This document shows, in pieces, positions 22,201-34,200 of a DNA stretch of 64,000 bases (within the stretch, counting starts at the first letter, position 1; each line of letters starts with the position of its first letter). The notes beneath the pieces were generated by a model, which saw nothing but the letters and a program-made list of their open reading frames with translations, was not told the DNA's origin and did no database searches. Position numbers and translations under genes: made by a program. The stretch is from Henricia sp. BOLD:AAB3569 (taxonomy: Eukaryota > Echinodermata > Asteroidea > Spinulosida > Echinasteridae). Location: NCBI GenBank assembly GCA_037783545.1, contig JBBELK010000308.1, positions 744,001-808,000 of the forward strand, written 5' to 3'.

Positions 22201-25200
22201 TGTCACGAAATTAACTAGAAATTTTAAAATTAACAAAAGAGACAAATGTTGGGCTATACGCTTTACCAGCCGTCGCGATGTATCATGTGTTTGTAAATAA
22301 AGGTGGCATTCGATATGGGTCGACACGTGTTTAACCTCGATTCCTTGTTTTCCCCGACTCATCACACCTTGCATGATCCCTCGGGTCAGCGCTGACTCGA
22401 GGAAGCACATCGAACGCAACTTTTGTGTCTTTAGCGCCCTCAATAGGCCTATGCTGTTTTTTTCTTCGGATATTATTTATCGCCGCGAAGACACGAAAAT
22501 CTGAGAGATTCTCTCGTCTATATCAACACCTAGAAAACCTTCTTATGAAATCTGTTGACATAGTGTTCGTAGGACATTATTTTCCAACAAGAAGAGAAAC
22601 CAACTACGAATGACAAAAGCAACTTGAACTTAGCGCTGGTTTCTACGGCTGGAAATACAACTAACTCACAAGACCACGTGACTTTTCGGAACCAGAATCC
22701 GGTTCCGAAAAGTCACGTGACCTTAATTTTTTGAAAAATGCTAAAACGGCCATATTTGACGGCGTCTTTTTAGGATATATCTAATTTACTCTGGAAAGCG
22801 CTTCAGAATAATGTATGGGTCTATTTCGAGCCCAAAATAGCCCAACAAAGCCGGTGTGTCCCTTTAAATTACCATACCTTATACATATTTTAAAAAGTAC
22901 CCATCACGGGTCAATTCACAATCATATCGTCGCATGGCTGACTAAAGGCGGATACACACTATCGCGGAAAAATCACACTTTCGCGCTGCGCTCACCGCAT
23001 TGCATGAGCTGCCAATCGCCGATTATTCCAAAATAGAAAATTCCACTCTGGTAACTTGGGGCTTCTCTGATACCTCATTGGCTGCGCGTTGGAAAGGTCA
23101 GTGCACCGCGGTCAAAGTTCAACAAATTTGAACTTTGACCCAGCTAAAAACGTTTTGCGCGTCGCGATAGGCCGCGCACAAGCGGTAAACCAGTTTGTGT
23201 ACAAACCAATGGAACAGTGTGATTTTTCTGCGATAGTGTGTATCCGCCTTCAGTGACGAATATGCGGCTTTAAAGCAGCTGCGCATTCGTCACTTCATCA
23301 GCTATGCGACGATATGTACCAGTGGTTGTGTCGGTGGGTGTTGAGATTTTGACGCCATATCATTTGTAACATTTTTCTCATTACCATTCTGAAATGTTGA
23401 CCTCTCAATCAAGGATATCATAAAAAAAAACAATTGTTTGGTAGATTAATTGTTTTCAATTTTATCTTCTCGGAACAAGTTAAAGTTGTTTCTTCTATTT
23501 TAAGGAAAAACTTGATTGCCAAATGCTTTTCAAGATTTGGGAAAGATCTATTTACTAAATGTCCCAGTTAATAACAATTTTCCCCAAATTTTTTTTTTAG
23601 GTTTTCTTACACGTGTCTACTGCATACGCCAATTGCGACAGAAACCATATTGAGGAAGTTGTGTACCCACCGCCCCTTGATCCATACAAACTCATGTCTG
23701 CCACCGAGTAAGTACAGTCCACCGAACTCGGCTTGGATGCGCATAACCGCGCCTTCTCATTAGCATAGTTTTGGGCACCTAATTTGCATGGTTTTGGGCA
23801 CTTTTTCATTGAATTGTATGTATGTGTACTTTCTAAATGTTTGTGACGATCATGCGTGTTATGTTCTGAACCACGGCCTGTGCACGAAGTGGTTTTGAGG
23901 CGAAGTGGCATTTGGGCGATGTAGTGTTTGGACGAAGTAATTTGGGGTGAAATGGGACTTGGGCGAAATGGTTTTGGGGTGAATTGAATTTGGGGCGAAT
24001 TGAATTTGTCTCAGGAGACGAAAACTAATTGTTTTACTTATTTCTCAAAGACTATAGCACTTAAAGGGCCCCTTATTTAGGATTTTTATCAATGAAATAT
24101 ATGCTTTAAAACCACTTTACTCAGTTAAAGTCATAAAAATCTTATTTGGAGCTTGCTTTGGGGGTTAAAACAAAGGTTTTTAGTTTTTATGCTAATGAAA
24201 ATATGCATATTCATGACCAAGGTCACGATGTCACAAGAGGCAAACACTGGAAAATCACATTTAACTGTGCACAAAAGATTCCACTTTTTTCTCAATTTTC
24301 CTGAAACTTTTGTAATCCATGGCTGTTTGAGTTTGTTTTACTGTTGCCTGCTGTAAGCCATGAAAAAACTGGGGGTAGAAACTGCAGCAATTTGCCACAA
24401 GTCCAACTTGAAGTCTTATGTTTTTTCTTAACTTTTCCCTTCTGTCTTCCTTATGTGATGCATCCAAAACAGCGCCCTCTGTCTGTGATTTATTGCAATG
24501 AAATCTTCAAAGTTGAAAAAGGCCACCTTTTATTGAATTTACATCCAAACGAACAATAGTATGTCTTGTTGAACAAGTAATCCGTCATTATGAAGCAAAG
24601 CTTAGGCACAAAGTTGTTTAGGATGTCACAGGCCCTTTAAGACAAAACAATTTCAGGGGAAGTTTTCTACGGTCATCCTGTTTATATTGTGTAAGTTGGG
24701 CGTAAATCTGTGAACATTTCTGATTTTCGAGATTACCAATGATTTACATGTATACTGCCTCCAAGACTGCCACCCTCCCTTATTAGCAAAATATCAGTCG
24801 GATATTGTTATTCTTTTAACATTTTTGCCCCCAAGGTGGATGTCCGAAGAAATGATTACGTCTCTCACTCCCAAAGTCCTGGGCAACCGACCCAACACAT
24901 ACACCCTGACTAAGGCACTGGGAGAGTATGTCCTATTACAGGAGGGCGAGGGGTTACCCATATGCATTGTACGTCCTTCGATTGTCGGCGCTGCTTGGAA
25001 AGAACCATTTCCGGTATAGTGAATTTCTTGGGATTTTTATTATAAGAAAATTACAGTAAAATATATTGACCCCTTCTCAGTGACTAACCATTTTCCAATT
25101 TATTCCCATGGAGCGGGAGACTGCACTTGCAGTTTTGGTTATATATGTCACTGGGGCTGGAGACTTGATGACTCGTTTTTATTTCAAGTCGTAAAGCAAT

Positions 25201-28200
25201 TTTATTTCCCAAGTCCGGTCACAAGTCATTTCCTCCAGAGTCGAGTCACAGGTCAAAAACTGACTTGAGCCCAAGCCAACAAGATGAGAGACCAGCTCTG
25301 CCCTGGTAGTACTGACCCATGAGTTAATTCACTCGCACTTAAAACTGCATATATGCAGTTCCCCGCCGTGAAGGGGTGAAGTTAAAACCGGATACCTCGA
25401 CTCTATTTATCTTAAAGTCACGGCACATTCCAGAAATTAGCCTTTTGTATGAATAGCGTCTGTTATATCGAGGTACCTTCTTTCATATGCACACTTAGCA
25501 ACAAAAATTTAGTCTGGTCAAGTAGATACTATGTGGTGGTGCATGCGGCAGGTGTGAAGTACAGAATCCATACCTTGTTCGCCGTAACAGAGATGCCAAC
25601 ATCTACGATTTAGGCGTACCGTTAGTTTGCACAGACTTATAAACCTATAGACCACCAGGTCCTATTCAAAACTACACGGCATTTTGTGATTTGAGCGGTG
25701 CACGACTAAAACAAAACTATGGGCAAATTCACCTCTTGGTATAGGGATTTTACTCGCAGTCAAACTGTTCCAGTCAAAAAATTGTATCGGCCATTTTTCA
25801 ATTTTAACAAAAACTATGTACTAACTATGTTTCATGTAGATTACAAATTGTTCGGTTTCTGTGTGAAAAATGAAACATTAAGCGATTTATAGACAAAAAA
25901 ATAATTTTAAATTTCAATCCTCGCGTGCGCTTTCAGTCTGCTTTGCGCGCGTCGTGCGTCTATCACCCATACTTCATAGGAGCTCGTAGAATAAGCACGG
26001 CGTACGCATGTTTTAGAATAGCCGCGAGCGCTTTGAACCCGCGCGGTTAGCTCATGCAGCCCATTGTGTCGTCATTTGCTCATACTTTTCCAAATCACGA
26101 TTTTCAATGCCTGATCGTTGGTCTATAGGTTTATAGGTCTGTGGTAGTTTGTACAATTGTTTCAGCCAATGACGATCAGTATTGTGACATAATTCTAGAA
26201 TGCTTAGCTTTAAATGTGGGATTTAAATGGGGCCTGGGTTTAAGTTATAAAATTGTGTGTACAGCGAGTGCCTCTTTTTAAAATTGCAATGTTGGCATCT
26301 CTGCCGTAGGAGAGAATGGCATAAACCAACCAGACTGTTGGTTGCTAGGCTATAGTGTGCACCACGTAGCAACAACAGCATAGTACGACTTTGTAATACC
26401 GCACCTCCATTTGAAAGTGAAGAATTGAGCGTCTGCCTTTATGCAAATATTACACATAAAAGGCTACCTGGCCAAATATTGAATGCACATCTGACCCATG
26501 GGGCTAGCGAGTAAGAACTATTCGTGCCTCCCTTAAATTCTACATGTACCTAAATTTTTATCCATTTTCTTGAATTTTGACTTGACATGAGTTTACTGTA
26601 CACCAAATTGCATTTAGAGTAACCCGAAGTTCAAAATCTAAACTCCTCAAAAAGTTCGGAAAGTCAAGTTTGACTGACGATTTCTCTCTTGTTACTAAAT
26701 CATTTCCCTTGAATTTGATATCATTGGAAAGCCCTGTTATTCCTCTTTACAGTGATGTGTCATTTGTTATGATTAATCAATTGGGAGATGTGCAGTATAG
26801 CTGAATACAGGGGTGGGTGGAAAGTTAAATGTCACAAAATTCACTGCTATTGTCATGCAGTGCATTCCCCTTTTGCTTGGAGGATGGGAATGTGTCAATG
26901 CACTTTTTGACATTTCACTTTATACTTGCCCCCGTATTCAGCTATACTGCACATCCCCAAATTGCTTAATCATAACAAATGACACATCATCGTAAAGAGG
27001 AATAACAGGTCTTTCCAATGATATAAAATTCAAGGAAAATTATTTTGCAACAAGAGAGAAATCGTCGGTCAAACTTGACTTTCCGAACTTTTTTTGAGGA
27101 GTTTAGTTTGATTTTTCAGAGTTGGACTGAAATTTTTTTTGTTATCCTTTTAGGGATGGATAGACAATTTCAATGGTGCTAGTGGACTATTAATTGCAGT
27201 AAGTAGTTAATTTTTTTTAAAGAGTAACCGTGTTTTTTGTTAAAAGTAACTCTTTGCATTTTGTTCCATTATTGGTTTCAACATATGCAGGGATGCAGTC
27301 TCAGAATTCCGGCTTTTTCATATTTTGGAAAAAGAAATCCGGCAAAGCCTTTTTTCCAGGCCGAACAAATAAACGGCCAGAAATATTATTTTCAACTCTT
27401 CAAGTCCAAAAAAACGTGGAAAATTGTCCGGATTTGGCCTATGTCATGTACCATGTGTACAGCCTATGTACATGATTTGCACACATACAGTATGTCTGTA
27501 TCCCGGTTTATAATCATTCATGGGTAAAGTACCACGAAACCAGACTATTGATCAGAAGTACATAGACTATAGAGGGCGCTGTATCCATACAGCAGTGGTG
27601 CCGGTGACATTGCACAATGTCAATGTACATGTACGTACATGTACCACATACTGTACATGTATACTGTACATGTGCTGGCAAGTCCATGCACACGTACTTG
27701 GCCTACATGTACATGCATGCAGTTATGATAGTGGATTTTTGTTCCGGCCCTGAAGGTAAGAACCACTGGCATCCCTGCATATGGGGCCGGCCAGAAAGTC
27801 TGGGTTTGCCTTGGAAAATCTGGGTCAAGCTTTCCCCAGGGCTTAAAGGTGCATGCTTTTTGGCTGTCTGAAATGAGAGCTTGTGTAGTTTGAAAAATGT
27901 TGGCCGAAAAACTTGCATGTATAAAGAGTAAATAAACAAATTTTAAAGATTGTACAAAACGGAACATTCGTTTGTCAGAGGGTTAAATAGAACTTTAATT
28001 TGTTGTTTTTTTTGGCAGACGGGAATGGGGCTGTTGAGATCCATGATCGCTGATTCGGATGCCATCGCAGATATCTCGCCTGTGGATTACGTTTGCAACG
28101 TGCTTATTGCTGCGTCCTGGCACACCGTCGTTCACAGGTAGGCCTCAGAATATATTAATCGGGGGTGAGATTTTTGCGGATTTCCGGAATTATACTGATT

Positions 28201-31200
28201 TTATGTGGATTTTCGCTTTTTTGTTGTGTGCTCTGCGGCCGCGATCCACATTTTTTTTGCCCTTTTTCACGAGCCCCCTTAATTGTTTTGATTCAGTAAT
28301 TTTGCGAAGCAAACTTGTGCGAGTCTAGTTGTCACGCAAGTGCCATGACATACAGCGCTGTACCATGTATGTACTGTGCCGCTCGGCGACCTGACCGAGT
28401 CTGCAACGAGTAGCGAACCGGACGTGTACAAGTCTAATCCATATGCAAGCGCCATCTTTGCCTGCATTGCAACGGTCTGGGGTGTGATGTGTGCATAGAC
28501 GTACGTGTGCAGTGTGCGCGGCCGACTGGCGCGATGCGTCAAGCAGTTGCCAACAAACCAATTTTACCCTGCGCTTTCGCTTCACCGTCTTCAACGATCG
28601 ATGTTGCCTAGATTCTTTTTAATATTATCCACATTTGTACAAGGTAAATATTTAAAACAAAACTGGTTCTTATGATACCTGGTTAAAATGTTTTTGACAT
28701 TGCAATTTGCACGATGCCGATGGTACGGTGGTGTTTAAAACGATCCTTTGAAAAGTTGAAGTTTGCGTGGTCTCTACGTCTCGCACATACCCCTAAAGGA
28801 AGCCACGCCCCTTCCGGAATTTTTGTTTTCCTCCAATCTCACCCCTGCAGATGTTAGTCCAAAAGGATCGGGCTATTTTGTTTTTCAACTGTTGGTTCCT
28901 TCCTTGACTAGCCATAATTAGCACCCCTGTAAAAAAATTAGATAGCAGAAAGAGTAGTTTCTTTGTGATATAACAAAGAGTTTGCCCCGTTGTCTTCAGA
29001 AGTATCGTCTCTTGATTTTTGTAAAAAAACAGATGGGTGTTAATTTTCATTTCTCAAAGCCTAAAATATGGATACTTGGTAAAGTTTTCTTGTCAATTCA
29101 TGAAATAAAATTATCTTGGGTCACTGCAAACGATTCAATTGGCCTTTAAAGGGCCCCTGAAATGCTCAGTAACTTTATGCACAGTTTTTGCTGCATGTGA
29201 AAGATTACTTGTGTAGAAAGACAATAATACTGTTCATTTTGATGCCCCATTAATAAAAAGTGGCATTTTTCAACTTTGAAAATTTCTTCACATAAACTCA
29301 CAGAAAGAGGCACTGTTTGGGGCATGTCACTTTAGGAACACACGGCAGAAAAGCAAAGAAAAAACATAAGACTTCAAACTGGAATTGTGGAAAAATGCTG
29401 CAGTTTCCAGCCTTAGTTTTTTCATGGTTTGCAATAATATGTAAAACGAACCTAAACTGTAATGGGTTACAAAAGTTTCAGCAAGTTGGAGAAAATTGTG
29501 GAAACTTGTGTGCACAGTAGAATGAGATTTTCCTGTGTTTTCCTAATGTGACATCACCACTTTGCTCTTGCATATGTAATTTTTCATTAGCATAAAAACC
29601 AAAAACCTTGATTTTAACTCCCCAAACAACTTCCAAGTAGGGTTTTTATGATTGTAAATTAATGGACTAGTTCCATAGCACATATTTCATTGATAAAAAC
29701 ACCAGGGGCCCTTTAAAAACACCAGGGGCCCTTTAACACAGTGCACAGAAATGATAAAGGGCTTCATATTTTGTTTCTTCCAACATTTCGTAGACCTGCT
29801 GCCACACCAATCTACAACTGCGTCACAAGTTCGACGAATCCCGCAAAGTGGAATAGAATCGGTGAGTGTAACTGCTAAACACCCGGTGTTGAAATATGGA
29901 CCATTTTTGTTGGTGTTGGAGACAAATTCAAAACTGTTTCTTTGCATTTTTATATCATGATAACAATTGTTATCGGCTGTTATTTCTGTCTTGTCTTAGA
30001 CATGGTTCCATACTACTACACAAAAACACCCTTGGAGAGGGCCATCCGAAGACCCAATGCGGTATTCACACAGAACATGTAAGAAATTCTTTTTGAGACC
30101 TGTACATAGGCAATACCAGAAATTAAGACGTACACTTCCGAGACTTCAAAGTCTTGCAATGCTTGGTGTTCAATTTGCTTGATTTTAAAGGCCCTATAGA
30201 TCTGTTTTTGAGCGATTCTGAGAATAAAACCATTATAAATCAAAAGAAAAACAAACTCATCCGCAGAAATTTCAGTTCTGTCAAATGTACCACGTCTTCT
30301 AAAAACATGAAAATCCATATGCATTTTACCAGTCTTGGCTGGGTGTTTCGAATATTCGTTCTTAGTTGGTCGCATACTCTGTGGCTCGCCCCATGCACTC
30401 TGTGGCGCGCGTCATACTGTGTGTGTGCGCAACCTATGTGATGCATTAAAAAATGCATCGCGTTTGGAACGGCGTACACAGCGCCCATTTCGGACCGCCC
30501 TGATGAGAAGTAAATCGTTTGCAAACGATCCAAATAATGTTATCGTCATGGACTATATTCTGGTAAAATTATATCATCTCGGGCGGAAACATTTCGTTGG
30601 ATAGTTGCTACCAGTTCAATCTTTACTTTGAGTAAGGTTTTCCTTGTCAACTCGTTGATTAACTTTTGGAGTCATTGCAAATGATAGTCGGCCTTTAAAC
30701 ATGTTCTTCAAGTATTCTTGATGGAAGTGTAAACTGATTATGCCATTCTAAATAAGCTGCCATCCAAAGTTATTAGCATTTCCAAGGTTCTACAGAGTAT
30801 AGTCTTTTCCAAGATGCTCCCCCTCGAAATACTACATATCAACATTTGTTGTCACTGCCGTGAAATGTCAACATTTTATAGTACATGTAAAGTTGTATGT
30901 GGCCCTCGACACCTCCCCCACACCATTCCTACGCTTTGTAGTTCTGTGAAAACCTTAGACAGCCCTGAACGTGAAATATAAATCAGTTTCGCATGTATTC
31001 ATTCACCCTGTTTACACTTGATCCCGAGCTCGGGATCAGCCCCAGATCACAACTGAGTGTAAACGATCTCGGAACCAAATTGGCCCCGGATCAGACCCCG
31101 AGATTTTGGTCTCGCGTTGGCGGAGGGTTCGATCCCGAACTCGGGATTAGTTTGCGGTTAGATAAGCAATTAATCTTTACTGCAACCTGCCGCATCCGCT

Positions 31201-34200
31201 CCACAGCCCTAGCGGGGGAAAAGCCCGCGAAATTCAAGTGGCCTTGTACACTGTACATGCACAACCCATGCACACACAGAGCATGACCTTTGACTGCAAC
31301 TTCTGGCACCGCGCTCGAGATCAACTACAGAATGTAAACACGGCACTCGGGATCATTGCGGTTAACACTGACGCATTCTTATCAGGGGACCAATCTTGAT
31401 CCCGAGCTCGGGACCAGTGTAAACACGGTGATTGAGTACCTCAGCAGGGATTTGGCCTTGGTGGCCTCGGTTAATGTCAAGATCTGCCAAGCTATTTTTT
31501 TTTAAATTTGGTTGCCTAGGATGGAATTTTTTAACTTGCAATATCTCAGATTAAACACCAATTTTGTTCTTCTTCTAGCTTTATGCACAACTATTGGAAT
31601 ATGGTTGGCTCAAAGATTCCGAGTTACTTTGTGGATATGATGCTCCATCTTAAAGGACAGAAACCAAAGTATGTACTTAAGATATTCCACGTTCGTAACA
31701 CTAGAGTTTAAAGATAGTATACATGATTGGTAAACTGGACAAATGTGACCGGTTCCAGCAAAACCCAACACTTGTGATGAAACTTCAAAATTTAAGTTTT
31801 GGTATCAGCTTAGTGTGCATACAAAAAGGTATCTTTTAAAACATGTTTGAGGAAATTCTGATAATTTTTGGCGAAGTTATGACCAATTAAAGTATGACAG
31901 ATCAGAAAAAGTGAAATGGAGCTATTGGTCTTTAAAGTTTGACAAACTAGTTGATTATTTAATTTTGTCAATAATATGAGGAATTGAGACAGTTCAAACA
32001 ACAAAACAAATCTTGAATGCAGGGTTCTCCCCACGTACAAACGTGCGTATCGGCCCGATACGCTGAAATTCCGACCCGATACGCAGGAAAAATTGCCGAT
32101 CAAAAAATTCAGCTCCCGATACGCACCACAAAAAATCAAAAATATCACACATGGTGCTGCTAAAAAATACAATAAAATTACCAGACATAAATTCTCTCTC
32201 GTGGAAAAAGAACCTCAGAGAATTCATGGCAAAATATACTTCATTCTGATTAGCACGGCCGACCAAAAACAGCTCTCGATACGGTACGGCTGGCCCGGTC
32301 CGATCCCCCGGTGCTGGTCCACGGGCGCCGGAACGGAACGTGCCTAGTCTGGTTTCCGGACCAAAATATTGCCGACTTTAGTAGGGCGGTAACTAGTCCA
32401 ACTCATGCCGATCACCTTTTGTTAACTTAACGTCATTGGCCAGAATTTACCAGCAACGGGTCATATTATTTTTATCAGCCAATCAGCATGCGTTTTACAA
32501 CACGGGTTGGCCTCTTACTCTGAAGGGGAAATTCACTGCACGTGAAATTCCCTGCACTAGTGGTCGGATGTACCCAAAGGTACCGACCCGGAAGTATATT
32601 GTGTCCAACGCAGCTTGTGTGCAATATACGTGCATAGCCATACACACATCTGGTATCCGACTGCGGCCCCAGACTGGCTCGGCCCCAAACTCGGCCCCAG
32701 ACCAACTCGGCCCCCATTGCCTTGTGTACAAACTCGGCCCCAGACTGACTCGGCCGCAATTGCCTTGTGTACAAACTCGTACCCAGACTAACTCGGCCCC
32801 CATTACATTGTGTACAAACTCGGCCCCAGACTGACTCGGCCCTAATTGCCTTGTATACAAACAAGTTGAAAAAATAAAAAGATTTTTAAAGATTTTTTTT
32901 TTTTAAACAAAAAAATTCATCTGCACAAAAACAATCTTAAACTGAGTTAAAGAATTCATAACAAGCCCTTCAAGTTCAGGACCCCAGGATAGCTCTAAAA
33001 TGCACCAGAAAGCTTGTAAAGTCACAAATTTTTCCGGGGCCCTTAAGCGGGCCCCGGACCCCACGCCGTGGCTTCGCAGTTGGGCCCCACACATTTTCAA
33101 ATAACCTGGGGAGAACCCTGGAATGCATCCCGACGTTGATTCTGCCAAATTTTCAAGTTGGTCCCAGAGGCCATTTAAGGTTGTGGGCCCATATCACGTA
33201 ATGGGAAATCCCGAGAAGCGTCGGGTTTTGCCAGAGTCGGTCACAAATAGTTTTATCCCCCTGTGTGATTGAAGATATGCATGATTAGAACCAACCTGAG
33301 CAAAAACAGCTCCGTACTTCGTCTAACTTTTGAGAAAACAGTCAACAAAGGGTTTGCAGTCATTTCGCCCTGAACCACTGCCTGTGCACGAAGTGGTTTT
33401 GGGGCGAAGTGGCATTTGGGCGATGTTGTGTTTGGACGAAGTTATTTGGGGCGAAATGGCACTCGGGCGAAGTGGTTTTTGGGAGAAATGGTTCTGGGGC
33501 AAATTGAATTTGTCTCATGAGACGAAAAATAATTGTTTTACTCATTTCTCAAAGACTACAGCAATTCTGACAACCATTTCAGGGGAAGTTTTCTACGGTC
33601 ATCTCATTTATATTGTGTAAGTTGGTCATAAATCTGCGAACATTTCTGATTTTCGAGATACCAATCATGTATACTGCCTTTAAAGTTTGTAACGTGAATT
33701 AACCTGATATGCACTGCACATAAATTTACACGGTGACTCAAAGGGGAGACTCCGGAAGCGCTGTCCCCTACATGTATGTCGGGCCATTGGTTGCAAACAG
33801 CTGTTGTTTACATTACATCACTGGGCCAGAAGGATAGTTGATAGCACCTATTATGCAGGGTACACGAATGAATGGAGCTTGGCCAGAGGCCCAGATTTCC
33901 CTGGGTTGGCCTGTAACTAGTAAGTTAACTCAACATTAAGGGACCATTTGTGACCCGCTCTGCAAAAAGGTACAATAGCAGTGAATTTTGTGACATTTCA
34001 CTTTACACCCACCCCCATATTCAGCTGTGCTGCACATCCCCCAATTGCTTAATCATAACAAATGACAAATCATTGTAAATAATAATAACGGGGCTTTCCA
34101 ATGATACCAAATTCAAGAAAAATTACTTGGTAACAAGAGAAATCTTCAGTCAAACTTGGAGTTTCCAAACTTTTTGAGGAGTTTACATCCTCAAGGAGTT

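Larger units (their letters stand above)
31712..33679. mobile_element. TTAA-flanked family C element split by a 1.5-kb insert
   Basis: The left terminus AGATAGTATACATGATTGGT follows TTAA at 31708-31711; the right terminus CAATCATGTATACTGCCT precedes TTAA at 33680-33683. The two host parts meet at an ACAAAT that is present on both sides of the insert. Uninterrupted copies at 51063 and 55303 show the joined sequence. Confidence 0.85.

Noticed and set aside
32436-32864. Frames of 120-132 codons on both strands
   Set aside because: Produced by the stop-free 43-bp minisatellite.
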